A stretch of DNA of 64,000 nt from Pseudomonadota bacterium (GTDB taxonomy: Bacteria; Pseudomonadota; Alphaproteobacteria; Rhizobiales; Pleomorphomonadaceae), in NCBI GenBank assembly GCA_018262575.1, contig JAGSYU010000027.1, forward strand, positions 1-64,000, written 5' to 3'. Below, in pieces: positions 8,253 to 17,481 of the stretch. The translations under genes and the position numbers were made by a program. The first letter of the stretch is position 1. Every line of letters begins with the position of its first letter. A model generated the notes under the pieces. The model had not been told where the DNA came from and made no database searches. It saw only the letters and a list, made by a program, of their open reading frames with translations.

Positions 8253-8519
8253 TCAGGCGGCAATGATGATGCGCTCGACTTCGGCCCGGCGGGAATCGAA
8301 ACGTCCGAAGATGCGCGCGGCGAGCGCGCGCTCGCCCTTCAGCACGATCGTCGCGTTGCCGTCGAACAGGCAGTCCACGGTGCTGATGGTGTTGGAATGC
8401 GGTTCGATGTGGTCGAGCTCGGGTGTGTCGCCGCCGGCCGCAAGGCTGGTCCACGCTGGCGTGGACTCGATCTGAAAGCGGGTGAGGGCATCGGCAATCA
8501 TTGTCTTGGTCGGGTTCAT
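8253..8519 (-). CDS. hypothetical 88-residue protein
   Basis: A small, soluble-looking protein with no signal peptide or membrane segment. A ribosome binding site (AAGGACCGCACC) precedes the ATG. The N-terminal part (TKTMIADALTRFQIESTPAW) looks helical; the remainder contains alternating hydrophobic residues (ATIVLKGERALAARIF). I recognise no family. Coding is supported by the ribosome binding site and by GC3-rich codon use rather than by homology. It is divergent from radA. Confidence 0.5.
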   Translation of the reverse strand: MNPTKTMIADALTRFQIESTPAWTSLAAGGDTPELDHIEPHSNTISTVDCLFDGNATIVLKGERALAARIFGRFDSRRAEVERIIIAA

Positions 8520-8793
8520 GGTGCGGTCCTTGGCTCCCGGTTACGGGAGAACACATACGTGGAAACTGTTGTTTCCCGGCTAATGCCGACAAAACTAAGG
8601 CACCTGCCCAGCCTGCGACCTTTGGCGAAGCGCTGAGGATCTCCAATCCAAGTCCTTGGGATTTGCGAGGTTTTTCCGTGACGTTGAGGAGAGCTCGACG
8701 TTTTGCTGTGGACAAAACAGGAACATTCGATCATGTTTCGTCAACCCTGTCCGCAAGTATCGCGGATGGGGCGTTTTTTGTCGCGGAGTAACC

Positions 8794-10215
8794 ATGGCCA
8801 AGCGCACCACCCAATTCGTCTGCCAGTCCTGCGGCGCGGTCAGTCCGCGCTGGGTGGGCAAGTGCGAGGCCTGCGACGCCTGGAACTCGTTCGTGGAGGA
8901 GGTGGGGGGCGGGGACACCATCGGCTCGGCGGTATTCGGCCAGAAGGGTCGGCCGATGCGGAAGGGCCGCGTCGTGCCGCTGGTGGAGCTGTCCGGCGAG
9001 ATCGCCCAGACGCCGCGCCTCGAATCGGGCATCGCCGAGTTGGACCGCGTCACCGGCGGCGGCTTTGTGCGCGGGTCGGCCCTCCTGGTCGGCGGCGATC
9101 CGGGAATCGGCAAGTCGACCCTGCTCATCCAGGCCGCGGCAACGCTGGCCCGCAAGGGCGCGCGCGTCGTTTATGTCTCGGGCGAGGAGGCCGTGGCGCA
9201 GGTGCGCCTCCGGGCCGAGCGGCTTGGTCTATCCGACGCACCGGTGGCGCTCGCGGCCGAAACTTCGGTCGAAGATATCCTGACGACGCTCGCCAATGGG
9301 CCGGTACCCGACCTGGTCGTCCTTGATTCCATTCAGACGCTGTGGACGGAGGTGGTCGAATCTGGCCCCGGCACGGTGACGCAGGTGCGCGCCGCCGCCC
9401 AGGCGATGGTCCGCTATGCCAAGGAGAGCGGCGCCACCGTCGTCCTGGTCGGCCATGTCACCAAGGACGGTTCCATCGCCGGTCCCCGCGTCGTCGAGCA
9501 CCTGGTCGATGCGGTCCTCTATTTCGAGGGCGATGGTGCCCGTCATTTCCGTGTGCTGCGTTCGGTCAAGAACCGCTTCGGCCCCACCGACGAGATCGGC
9601 GTGTTCGAGATGACCGGCGGCGGCTTGCGTGAAGTGCCGAACCCGTCCGAACTGTTCATGGGCGAACGCGACAGCTCGTCGGCCGGCGCCGCGGTTTTTG
9701 CCGGCATGGAGGGGACGCGGCCGATGCTGGTCGAGATCCAGGCGCTGGTGGCGCCCACGTCCCTCGGCACGCCGCGCCGCGCCGTCGTCGGCTGGGATGG
9801 CAGCCGTCTCGCCATGATCCTCGCCGTGCTGGAAGCCCATTGCGGCGTCCGCTTCGGCCAGCACGACGTCTATCTGGCCGTCGCCGGCGGTCTCCGAATC
9901 CAGGAGCCGGCCGCCGACCTCGCCGTTGCCGCGGCGCTGGTGTCCTCGCTGGCCGGCGCGCCGCTTGGCCATGACTGCGTCTATTTCGGCGAAGTGAGCC
10001 TGTCGGGCGCCGTTCGGCCGGTGGCGCACGCCGCCGCCCGCCTCAAGGAGGCGGAAAAGCTGGGCTTCGCCCGGGCGGTGGGACCGAGGTTGGCGAGCGG
10101 CGAGGCACCAACCGGCCTGAAGCGGGCCGTCGTCGCCCAACTCGTCGATCTCGTCACGCGCATTGCCGCCGACGGCGCCGGTTCGGAGACGCCTCGTCGC
10201 GAGCAGCGTGGATAA
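8794..10215 (+). CDS. radA: DNA repair protein RadA
   Basis: A 473-residue RecA-like ATPase that drives branch migration in recombinational repair. The N-terminal C4 zinc finger (CQSCG at residues 10-14, CEAC at 24-27), Walker A (GDPGIGKST, 101-109), the RadA-specific KNRFG motif (VKNRFGPTDEIGVF) and a C-terminal Lon-protease-like domain are all present. The start at 8794 is marked by GGAG seven bases upstream and by the canonical AKRTTQFVCQ beginning. Length is normal. cvpA and purF follow on the same strand, an order seen in many alphaproteobacteria. Confidence 0.97.
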   Translation: MAKRTTQFVCQSCGAVSPRWVGKCEACDAWNSFVEEVGGGDTIGSAVFGQKGRPMRKGRVVPLVELSGEIAQTPRLESGIAELDRVTGGGFVRGSALLVGGDPGIGKSTLLIQAAATLARKGARVVYVSGEEAVAQVRLRAERLGLSDAPVALAAETSVEDILTTLANGPVPDLVVLDSIQTLWTEVVESGPGTVTQVRAAAQAMVRYAKESGATVVLVGHVTKDGSIAGPRVVEHLVDAVLYFEGDGARHFRVLRSVKNRFGPTDEIGVFEMTGGGLREVPNPSELFMGERDSSSAGAAVFAGMEGTRPMLVEIQALVAPTSLGTPRRAVVGWDGSRLAMILAVLEAHCGVRFGQHDVYLAVAGGLRIQEPAADLAVAAALVSSLAGAPLGHDCVYFGEVSLSGAVRPVAHAAARLKEAEKLGFARAVGPRLASGEAPTGLKRAVVAQLVDLVTRIAADGAGSETPRREQRG

Positions 10216-10338
10216 GCGAAAGGGCGGTGTGCCTCGTCGCTGTCCCTTGATTGAATTTGCGAGTTCGGGCCGTTACCGTTAATTCGGTATCGGCGCTAAG
10301 GAATCAGGGGCCGGGCTTCGGGCGCCAAAGGGGCAGAG

Positions 10339-11031
10339 ATGTCGATTACGCTACTCGACGGTATCCTCATCGTGGTCATGCTGATTTCGGCGTTGCTCGC
10401 CATGATCCGTGGCTTCGTGCGCGAGGTGCTGTCGATCGCCGCCTGGGTCGCCGCCGCCGCCGCCGCCTTCCTGCTTTACGACGATGTCCTGCCATTCGTT
10501 CAGCCGCACATCTCGCAGAAGCAGCTGGCGCTGGTGGCCTCGGCCGGTGGTGTTTTCGTGTTGACGCTGATCATCGTCAGCTTCATCACCATGCGGATCT
10601 CCGACTACGTGCTCGACAGCCGCATCGGTCCGCTCGACCGCACGCTGGGCTTCGTGTTCGGCGCGGCGCGCGGCCTTCTTCTGGTCGTCGTCGGCATGCT
10701 GTTCTTCAACTGGTTCATTCATGACGAGGCGTCCCAGCCGACCTGGGTGGCCGAGGCCAAGTCGCGGCCGTTGCTCAACGCGCTCGGTGCCCAGCTGATG
10801 GCGGCGCTGCCTGAAAACCCGGAAAAGCAGATCCTCGACCAGTTCCAGAACCCGAGTCTTGACGACGGTTCGGCATTGCCCGACGGCGAGGAATCCCCGC
10901 CGCCAGCCGATGATGCCGCTCCCGGCGATGCGGCTCCCGGTGCCCCGGCGCCTGACGATGGCGCCTATCGGCCCGGTGAGCAGAACGGCCTCGACCAGCT
11001 GATCCAGTCGACCGAGTCGCCCAAGCCGTGA
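10339..11031 (+). CDS. cvpA: CvpA family membrane protein
   Basis: A 230-residue inner-membrane protein with four hydrophobic helices in the first 130 residues (first: LDGILIVVMLISALLAMIRG) and a long acidic, Pro/Ala-rich C-terminal tail. The fold matches CvpA, named for colicin V production and usually next to purF, as here. The tail (PPPADDAAPGDAAPGAPAPD) is low-complexity and probably cytosolic or periplasmic linker. A strong intrinsic terminator follows at 11051, so it is probably not co-transcribed with purF. Confidence 0.9.
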   Translation: MSITLLDGILIVVMLISALLAMIRGFVREVLSIAAWVAAAAAAFLLYDDVLPFVQPHISQKQLALVASAGGVFVLTLIIVSFITMRISDYVLDSRIGPLDRTLGFVFGAARGLLLVVVGMLFFNWFIHDEASQPTWVAEAKSRPLLNALGAQLMAALPENPEKQILDQFQNPSLDDGSALPDGEESPPPADDAAPGDAAPGAPAPDDGAYRPGEQNGLDQLIQSTESPKP

Positions 11032-11050
11032 TCGGTCGCCTGGACGATAT

Positions 11051-11088
11051 GCAAATGCGTCGGACCCGTCCGGCGCATTTGCCGTTTT
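11051..11088 (+). terminator. intrinsic terminator of cvpA
   Basis: GCAAATGCG and CGGAC pair with GTCCG and CGCATTTGC across a CC loop, with one bulge pair, followed by CGTTTTG. This is a stable GC-rich stem with a T-run on the plus strand, 20 nt after the cvpA stop. Confidence 0.8.
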
Positions 11089-11316
11089 GAAGACCGCGAC
11101 GAATGCTTTATATGCCTGCCTGCGCGATGGCCTTCGGGCATCATCGGGCGTTTGGGGGCTTCGGAGTGCTTCCAAAGCGAAATTCCGCCGACCGGACCGG
11201 CTTGTGCCGTCCACACTTCGGAAAGTCCGGCACACCGCCGCAGACTGCCGACATCCCCGGCCTTGCAAGGCAAGCCGCCGGGACCAGATGAAATCTCGAA
11301 AGTGGGTAGGCCGACC

Positions 11317-12786
11317 ATGGACGATTTCACCCTCGACCCGTTCGCTGCCGATGACGACGACCGTTTCCACGAGGAATGCGGTGTGTTCGGCGTCTTCGGC
11401 GTGGAGAACTCTTCGGCGCTCGCCGCCCTCGGGCTGCATGCCCTGCAGCATCGCGGCCAGGAAGCCGCCGGCATCACCACCTTCGATGGCAAGGAGTTCT
11501 ACACCGAACGGCATATCGGCCTCGTCGGCGACAACTTCACCAAGGCCAAGGTCCTGGCCCGCCTGCCGGGCGACCGGGCGATCGGCCATACGCGCTATTC
11601 GACCACCGGTGGTTCCGGCCTCAGGAATGTCCAGCCGCTCTACGCCGAGCTGTCGGCCGGCGGCTTCGCGCTCGCCCACAATGGCAATCTGACCAACGCC
11701 ATGACCATTCAGCGCGAACTGCAGCGTCGAGGGTCGATCTTCCAGTCGACCTCCGACACCGAGACCATTCTCCATCTCGTTGCCACCAGCCAGAAGGCGG
11801 CGCTGGTCGACAAGGTGGTCGACGCGCTGCGCGCCGTCGAGGGCGCCTATTCCATCGTTTGCATGAGCCAGGAGAAGATGATCGGCTGCCGCGATCCCTT
11901 CGGCTTCCGGCCGCTGATTCTCGGCGATCTTGATGGCGCCGTCATCCTCGCATCCGAGACCTGCGCCCTCGATATCATCGGCGCCCACTTCGTGCGCGAG
12001 ATCGAGCCGGGCGAGATGGTGGTGGTCACCGAGCGCGGCATCGAGAGCCTCCGCCCGTTCGAGCGGCGGCCGTCGCGCTTCTGCATCTTCGAGCATGTCT
12101 ACTTCGCTCGGCCGGACTCGGTGTACGGCGGCACCTCGGTCTACCAGGTGCGAAAGCGCATCGGCGCCGAACTCGCCCGCGAGATGCCTGCCGACGCCGA
12201 CGTGGTGATCCCGGTGCCCGACAGCGGCACGCCGGCCGCCATCGGCTTTGCCGAGACATCGGGCATCCCCTTCGATTTTGGCATCATCCGCAATCACTAC
12301 ATCGGCCGCACCTTCATCGCGCCGACCGACACCATCCGCCACATGGGCGTCAAGCTGAAGCACAACGCCAACCGCACGGTGATCGAGGGCAAGCGCATCG
12401 TGCTGGTCGACGACAGCATCGTGCGCGGCACCACCTCGCTCAAGATCGTCCAGATGATGCGCGAGGCCGGTGCCGCCGAGGTGCACATGCGCATCGCCTC
12501 GCCGCCGACCACCGACTCCTGCTTTTATGGCGTCGACACGCCCGAGAAGGGCAAGCTGCTGGCCTCGCGCATGTCGATCGAGGAGATGACGCGCTATATC
12601 CAGGTCGACAGCCTCGGCTTCCTGTCGATCGACGGTCTCTACCGGGCCGTCGGCGCCTCCGGCCGCAACAACGAGCAGCCGCAGTATTGCGACGCCTGCT
12701 TCACCGGCGACTATCCAACCGCGCTGACCGACGCCTCCGGCTCCGGCCCGGTGCGCCAGCTGTCGCTTCTGGCCGACGCCGGCTAA
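11317..12786 (+). CDS. purF: amidophosphoribosyltransferase
   Basis: A 489-residue enzyme for the first committed step of purine synthesis (PRPP + glutamine to phosphoribosylamine). After a 20-residue propeptide, Cys21 in EECGVFGVFG is the N-terminal nucleophile of the glutaminase domain exposed on maturation. The PRTase domain carries the PRPP loop RIVLVDDSIVRGTT. The start at 11317 gives the usual propeptide; longer upstream frames have no ribosome binding site. The C-terminal QYCDACFTGDYP is the typical PurF tail. The SDR gene follows 21 nt downstream. Confidence 0.97.
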   Translation: MDDFTLDPFAADDDDRFHEECGVFGVFGVENSSALAALGLHALQHRGQEAAGITTFDGKEFYTERHIGLVGDNFTKAKVLARLPGDRAIGHTRYSTTGGSGLRNVQPLYAELSAGGFALAHNGNLTNAMTIQRELQRRGSIFQSTSDTETILHLVATSQKAALVDKVVDALRAVEGAYSIVCMSQEKMIGCRDPFGFRPLILGDLDGAVILASETCALDIIGAHFVREIEPGEMVVVTERGIESLRPFERRPSRFCIFEHVYFARPDSVYGGTSVYQVRKRIGAELAREMPADADVVIPVPDSGTPAAIGFAETSGIPFDFGIIRNHYIGRTFIAPTDTIRHMGVKLKHNANRTVIEGKRIVLVDDSIVRGTTSLKIVQMMREAGAAEVHMRIASPPTTDSCFYGVDTPEKGKLLASRMSIEEMTRYIQVDSLGFLSIDGLYRAVGASGRNNEQPQYCDACFTGDYPTALTDASGSGPVRQLSLLADAG

Positions 12787-12807
12787 GCGTCCATCGGGGG
12801 GACTGAG

Positions 12808-13542
12808 GTGACTGAAAAACGCATCGTGGTGGTGACCGGCGCCTCGCGCGGCATCGGTTACGAAGCGGCGCTGGCGCTTGGCCGGGCCGGATGGCACGTC
12901 GTCGCGGTCGCCCGCACGCAAGGCGGGCTCGAGGAACTCGACGATGCCATTCGCGACGCCGGAGGCTCCGCCTCGCTGGTGCCGCTCGATCTGGCCGACC
13001 CCGCCCGCGTCGATGACCTCGGCGCGGCGCTCAACCAGCGCTTCGGCCGGGTCGACGCCCTGTTCGGCAACGCCGGTCTCCTCGGGGGCGGTCTGGCTCC
13101 GGTCGGCCACATCGACCCGAAGAAATGGGATCAGGCCTTCGCCGTCAACGTCACCGCCAACTACCGGCTGATCCGCACGCTCGATCCGCTCCTCCGCCAG
13201 TCGCCGGCCGGCCGCTGCCTGTTCGTCTCGTCGGCTGCCGCCTGGAAGGGCGCGCCGTTCTGGGGCCTCTACGCCGCCTCCAAGGCGGCGCTCAACGCAC
13301 TTGTTGTCGCCTATGCCGAGGAGGTCAGGAACTTCGGCATCACCGTCAATCTTCTCAACCCCGGACCGCTTCGGACGCGCATGCGCGCCCAGGCCATGCC
13401 CGGCGAGGACCCGGATACGCTCGCAACACCGGCTGATCTCGCACCACACATCGTGTCGATTCTCGAGGCGACCGATGGGCGAAGCGGCGCGCTCTACGAC
13501 TTTCCGACGCTCTCGTGGAAGAAGCTGCAGCCACCCCAATGA
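12808..13542 (+). CDS. short-chain dehydrogenase/reductase
   Basis: A 244-residue classical SDR oxidoreductase. The N-terminal TGASRGIG (residues 10-17) binds NAD(P), NAG appears as FGNAGLLGG, and the catalytic Ser and YxxxK are in VSSAAAWKG and YAASKAALN. It starts at a GTG preceded by GGGGGGA, 21 nt after purF, and overlaps the amidase start by ATGA. It resembles the YciK-like/FabG-like SDR usually found behind purF in Rhizobiales. The substrate is unknown. Confidence 0.9.
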   Translation: MTEKRIVVVTGASRGIGYEAALALGRAGWHVVAVARTQGGLEELDDAIRDAGGSASLVPLDLADPARVDDLGAALNQRFGRVDALFGNAGLLGGGLAPVGHIDPKKWDQAFAVNVTANYRLIRTLDPLLRQSPAGRCLFVSSAAAWKGAPFWGLYAASKAALNALVVAYAEEVRNFGITVNLLNPGPLRTRMRAQAMPGEDPDTLATPADLAPHIVSILEATDGRSGALYDFPTLSWKKLQPPQ

Positions 13543-14294
13543 GCCCCTATGACATCGATCGTACCCATGCCTCGGCCAATTCGGGCCATCGGCCGCCGGG
13601 CAGCGCCATCGATCATCTGGTCCTGCACTACACCGGCATGCGCTCCGAAGAGGGAGCCCGCGACTGGCTGTGCGACCCGCGCTCGCAGGTATCGAGCCAT
13701 TACGTCGTGTTCGAGGACGGCCGCGTTTTTCAACTGGTCGACGAAAACAGGCGCGCCTGGCATGCCGGCCGCTCCGCCTGGCGCGGTGTCACCGACCTCA
13801 ACTCGCGCTCCATCGGCATAGAGATCGCCAATCCGGGCCACGAATTCGGCTATCGCCCGTTTCCGGATCGGCAGATCGAGGCGGTCATCGGGCTGTGTCG
13901 CTCGATCTTCTCGCGCCACCATATCCCGCCGCATCAGGTGGTCGCCCATTCCGATGTCGCCCCCGATCGCAAGGAGGATCCGGGCGAGCTGTTTCCCTGG
14001 GAATGGTGCGCCGCCTTCGGCATCGGCCTCTGGGTGCCACCGGCCTTGCTCGATCATGAGCCGGCGCTTTCTCGGGGTGACGAGGGTGAGAAGGTGCTGG
14101 AACTTCAGCAGCTTGTTGCCAACATCGGCTTCGATGCCCCGCTGTCCGGTCTCTTCGACGACCGCACCGAGATCGTCGTGCGCGCCTTCCAGCGTCACTG
14201 GAGGCCAGCCCGCATTGATGGCCGCGCCGACCCGTCGACTCTGGACACCTTGGGCCGCGTCGCCGCGGCTTTCGAGGCCTCTGTTAAGGCCTGA
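13539..14294 (+). CDS. N-acetylmuramoyl-L-alanine amidase, AmiD type
   Basis: A 251-residue zinc amidase (Amidase_2 domain, about residues 20-165) with a C-terminal PG_binding_1 domain (about 185-245, starting LSRGDEGEKVLELQQL). Zinc-site residues are visible in LHYTGM and AHSDVAPDRKEDPGE. It cleaves the amide bond between MurNAc and the stem peptide. No signal peptide is seen with this start, so it may act on recycled cytoplasmic anhydromuropeptides like AmpD; the peptidoglycan-binding domain argues for AmiD-like action. The start overlaps the SDR stop. A lytic transglycosylase follows. Confidence 0.9.
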   Translation: MSPYDIDRTHASANSGHRPPGSAIDHLVLHYTGMRSEEGARDWLCDPRSQVSSHYVVFEDGRVFQLVDENRRAWHAGRSAWRGVTDLNSRSIGIEIANPGHEFGYRPFPDRQIEAVIGLCRSIFSRHHIPPHQVVAHSDVAPDRKEDPGELFPWEWCAAFGIGLWVPPALLDHEPALSRGDEGEKVLELQQLVANIGFDAPLSGLFDDRTEIVVRAFQRHWRPARIDGRADPSTLDTLGRVAAAFEASVKA

Positions 14295-14443
14295 TCCTTC
14301 GCCGGCTCTCGACTCAATGCGGCGAAGATGCGGACCATTTCGCGACTGCATGGCTGGTATGCGCCACATTGACGGCCCCGCATGGCCCGATTTATCCGGC
14401 AGTTCCTTGCCCCGCCACTGGGAGGCAATGGAACCAAGACCGC

Positions 14444-15043
14444 ATGACAATCATCAAGACGCTTGCCACCGCCACGTTCCTTCTCACCGGCGCCCTCGCG
14501 ACGCCTGCCTTGGCCGACACCGTCCGATCCAGCAAGGCGGACCTGCCAGCCGCCGTCGCTGCCGCCGACAAGCCGGACAGCATCGCCGAGCTGCTGTTCG
14601 GCGTGAAGCCCGACAGCAAGGGGATCGCCCCTGAGACATTCGATACCTCTGTACCGAAGGGTGGGCCGGGCGCCGGCCTGCGGAGCCGCATTGTCGCCCA
14701 TGCCCGGGCCGCCGGTCTGCCGGCCGAACTGGCCGAGGCGGTGGTCCGTCACGAGAGTCGCTTCAATCCGAAAGCGCGCGGCCGGCATGGTGAGATTGGC
14801 CTCATGCAGATCAAGCCGCAGACTGCCCGCGGCCTCGGCTACACCGGTACGGCCGCTGGCCTTTATGAGGTTGAAACCAACCTCAAGTGGGGCATGGCCT
14901 ATCTGGCCGGTGCCTACAAGTTGGCCGGTGGCGACACCTGCGGCACCATTCTCCGCTACAACGCCGGCCATGGCGCAAGGCGCATGAACCGCATCTCACG
15001 CGCCTATTGCTCTGAGGTGAGCACCTACGTCGCCTCGCTTTGA
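14444..15043 (+). CDS. lytic transglycosylase, SLT domain
   Basis: A 199-residue periplasmic protein. Residues 1-24 are a signal peptide (TLATATFLLTGALATPALA). The SLT domain starts near residue 84; Glu104 in VVRHESRFNP is the catalytic acid, followed by GLMQIKP and the C-terminal LRYNAGHGARR. It cleaves MurNAc-GlcNAc bonds in peptidoglycan. I chose 14444 because it begins directly with the signal peptide; an upstream ATG at 14369 adds 25 unlikely residues. It is downstream of the amidase, giving a small cell-wall remodelling cluster. Confidence 0.9.
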   Translation: MTIIKTLATATFLLTGALATPALADTVRSSKADLPAAVAAADKPDSIAELLFGVKPDSKGIAPETFDTSVPKGGPGAGLRSRIVAHARAAGLPAELAEAVVRHESRFNPKARGRHGEIGLMQIKPQTARGLGYTGTAAGLYEVETNLKWGMAYLAGAYKLAGGDTCGTILRYNAGHGARRMNRISRAYCSEVSTYVASL

Positions 15044-15160
15044 ACCCGAAGCGATCGCTAGAAGCCGTGACCGAGGCTGGATCGAAGGCGGGCCAATCGC
15101 CGGCAGGCGATGGCTCGCCGCTTGACCTTCCGGCAGGGGCATGCCACACGGCTCCACGCC

Positions 15161-15458
15161 AGTCGGTCGGACGACCGCGCGGACAGGGGGCGAAAGCCCG
15201 TCCGGGAGGAAAGTCCGGGCTCCACGAAAACACGGTGCCGGGTAACGCCCGGCGAGGGTGACCTTAGGGAAAGTGCCACAGAGATCGAACCGCCCCGGCG
15301 CGCCGGGGTAAGGGTGAAAAGGTGGTGCGGGCGTAAGCCCTGCCTGTTTTCGGGCTAGTCGTCCGGGTTGGTTGCATGAGGCGTCCGGCAACGGCCGTCC
15401 CAGATGAATGGTCGTCGGGCGGGAAACCGCTCACAGAACCCGGCTTACAGACCGACTG
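15161..15458 (+). ncRNA. rnpB: RNase P RNA, bacterial class A
   Basis: The RNA component of RNase P, which matures tRNA 5' ends. P1 is formed by AGTCGGTC (15161-15168) and GACCGACT (15450-15457). The universal regions are present: GAGGAAAGTCCGGGCTCC near the 5' side and ACAGAACCCGGCTTA near the 3' side, plus the CGCGCCGGGGTAAGGGTGAA core. The size of about 298 nt and the shortened P12 region fit alphaproteobacterial RNAs. Confidence 0.95.
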
Positions 15459-15493
15459 GCCTTTTCTGTCTGCGGCCCGCGCCACGGGGCAAA

Positions 15494-15513
15494 ATGCGGC
15501 GCCTATGCCGCAT
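15494..15513 (+). terminator. hairpin downstream of rnpB
   Basis: ATGCGGC (15494-15500) pairs perfectly with GCCGCAT (15507-15513) over a 6-nt loop, 36 nt after rnpB. The following sequence (CTGTTC) is only weakly T-rich. Confidence 0.4.
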
Positions 15514-15730
15514 CTGTTCACTATCAGTTGACAGTGTGTTGATGGCGCCAGGGAATGGCTTTCCTTGAAGCGACGGCTTGGCGAACCTATTCCTATATTC
15601 GCAATTCGGAGTAAGTACTTTTTGCAGGGGGTCGCCGTGTAGGAGTCTCGCCGGGTTGCGCTCAGCCACGCGCCCGTCACGTGGCGCTCGTCAACAGCAG
15701 GGCCATGGCCCTGGAAGGAACAAGTCTGAA

Positions 15731-16285
15731 ATGGCCAAGGTCGCAATCGTCTATCATTCGGGATACGGGCACACGGAAGTGGTGGCCAAGGAAGTCGCTA
15801 CCGGTGCCGGCGCCGAACTGATTCCCATTGATGCGGAAGGCAATGTTACCGACTCGGATTGGGCCAAGCTGGATGCGGCCGACGCGATCATCTTCGGCAC
15901 GCCGACCTACATGGGCAATTCCAGCTGGCAGTTCAAGAAATTCGCCGATGCCACGTCGAAGGCGTGGTTCACGCGCAAGTGGCAGGACAAGGTCTTCGGT
16001 GGCTTCACCAACTCCGCCAGCCTCAATGGCGACAAGCAGGTGACGCTGATCGGCCTGCAGACGCTTGCCTCCCAGCACGGTGGCATCTGGGTCAGCCTCG
16101 GCCTGCTGCCGTCCAACACCAAGGCGTCGACACGCAGTGACGTCAACAGCCTCGGCGGTTCCGTCGGGTTGTTGGTCTCGACGCCGTCGGACGCCAGCAC
16201 GGATGAAGTGCCGGCCGGCGATCTCGAGACAGCAAGGTCGTATGGTGCCCGCGTTGCGGCGGTGGCCGGCAAATTGTTGAACTGA
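15731..16285 (+). CDS. flavodoxin-like NAD(P)H:quinone oxidoreductase, WrbA family
   Basis: A 184-residue flavodoxin-fold protein. The FMN phosphate loop VYHSGYGHTEVVAKE is at residues 7-21, with the FGTPTYMGNSS and FTNSASLNGDKQ segments that line the flavin site. WrbA relatives reduce quinones by two electrons; this one lacks a full match to E. coli WrbA length (198) and could be a general NADPH-dependent FMN reductase. The start at 15731 begins with the flavodoxin strand. A terminator follows at 16313. Confidence 0.85.
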   Translation: MAKVAIVYHSGYGHTEVVAKEVATGAGAELIPIDAEGNVTDSDWAKLDAADAIIFGTPTYMGNSSWQFKKFADATSKAWFTRKWQDKVFGGFTNSASLNGDKQVTLIGLQTLASQHGGIWVSLGLLPSNTKASTRSDVNSLGGSVGLLVSTPSDASTDEVPAGDLETARSYGARVAAVAGKLLN

Positions 16286-16312
16286 TCTGGGCCAAAACCC
16301 AAAGTTCTGGAA

Positions 16313-16339
16313 GCGGCGCCTCGAGAGGGGCGCCGTTTT
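16313..16339 (+). terminator. intrinsic terminator of the flavodoxin gene
   Basis: CGGCGCC (16314-16320) pairs with GGCGCCG (16329-16335), followed by TTTT. It lies 28 nt after the stop and just before the convergent glycosylase gene. Confidence 0.8.
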
Positions 16340-16349
16340 CGTCTGCCTG

Positions 16350-17261
16350 TCAGGCCGGAGGCGGCATGCCGCCGTTTTCAAGAAAGACCTTGGCCGTCAG
16401 GAAGTCGCGCCACGCCTCGCGCTTTTTGATCGGCGTCCTCAACAGATAGGCCGGGTGGAACGTCGGCAGCGCCTTGAAGCGCTTGTTGCCGATCTCCAGG
16501 TCGCACCAATGGCCGCGCAGCTTGTTGATGCCCTGTTTCACCGCCTCACCGCCCAGCAGTGCCTTGGCCGGCTGCGCGCCGAGGAAGACGATCAACGCCG
16601 GATCGATCAGCTCGATCTGCCGCAGGATGAACGGCCGACAGATGGCGATCTCCACGTCGGAAGGGTCGCGGTTGCCCGGTGGCCGCCAGTAAATGACGTT
16701 GGCGATATAGGCGTTGTGGCTGCGGCTGTAGCCGATGGCGTTGAGCATGCGATCAAGCAACTGGCCGGAGCGGCCGACAAAGGGCCGTCCTTCGATGTCC
16801 TCGTCGCGGCCAGGGGCTTCGCCAATCAGCATCAGCTTAGATGCCGGATTGCCGTCGGCGAACACCGTGTTCTTGGCGGTGAGCTTGAGGTTGCAGCCAT
16901 CGAACGCCTGCAGCAGGTCCTTGAGTTCGTCGAGTGTCTTTGCCGATTGGGCGGCGGCGCGCGCCTGCATCACCGTCGCTTCAGTCGGCACCTGGGCCGT
17001 CTGGCCCGTTGCGACGACCGGGCGGGCCGGGGCTCCTTGCGAGGGGAACTCAACCGCCGGCATCGGGCGCCGGTCGTCCGGCTGGGGCGACTGCCGCCGG
17101 GCCGCCTGGCTTTCCGCCGCCGCTTTCGCCTTGGCGCTGTCATCGAAGCGATCGAACGGCCTATCGGCCAGCGTCACGTCGACGCCCATCGCCGCATACC
17201 AGTCGAGCAGGGCTGCGGCGGCCTCAAGGCCAGGGGAAGGGGATGTCGGATCGGACGGCAT
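16350..17261 (-). CDS. family-4-type uracil-DNA glycosylase
   Basis: A 303-residue DNA repair enzyme predicted to remove uracil from DNA. The catalytic motif GEAPGRDEDIEG is at 147-158 and the second motif HPAYLL at 269-274. The first 110 residues are a low-complexity Ala/Gln/Pro linker. Family 4 enzymes use four cysteines for a 4Fe-4S cluster; only Cys123 (FDGCNLK), Cys208 and Cys253 are visible, and the first position is Phe120. The start at 17261 gives the typical N-terminal segment found in rhizobial homologues; an extended frame to 17816 overlaps the ETF-QO gene and was rejected. Confidence 0.88.
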   Translation of the reverse strand: MPSDPTSPSPGLEAAAALLDWYAAMGVDVTLADRPFDRFDDSAKAKAAAESQAARRQSPQPDDRRPMPAVEFPSQGAPARPVVATGQTAQVPTEATVMQARAAAQSAKTLDELKDLLQAFDGCNLKLTAKNTVFADGNPASKLMLIGEAPGRDEDIEGRPFVGRSGQLLDRMLNAIGYSRSHNAYIANVIYWRPPGNRDPSDVEIAICRPFILRQIELIDPALIVFLGAQPAKALLGGEAVKQGINKLRGHWCDLEIGNKRFKALPTFHPAYLLRTPIKKREAWRDFLTAKVFLENGGMPPPA

Positions 17262-17481
17262 GCCTCTTCTATAGAGCAGGATGATCGCCGAGGAAACGTC
17301 ACAGCCGGCGCTTGGCGGTTGGCCGGAACGCCGCCCGAAAGCGTTTGATCGCATCCACAGTTCGTGGTTGAAGGACTGCGGCGCGCATGATCCGTGTTTC
17401 CACCCAGGCTCCGCCCGGCGACCTTGGCGCGGAAGATGCACGCGTCGTTGGCGACCAACTGCCCCGAGAAGAGAGACGTTC

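Noticed and set aside
7861-8715. Minus-strand frame of 284 codons
   Set aside because: Arg/His/Pro-rich without a ribosome binding site; it overlaps both the 27-residue gene and the 88-residue gene, whose ribosome binding sites are better.
10351-13539. A 1062-codon open frame on the minus strand
   Set aside because: It covers cvpA, purF and the SDR gene on the opposite strand. Its product is Arg/Gly/Asp-rich without a family, as expected for antisense frames at very high GC. No ribosome binding site.
15264-15746. Minus-strand frame over rnpB
   Set aside because: It lies inside and behind the RNase P RNA; the RNA assignment is certain and the peptide shows no family.
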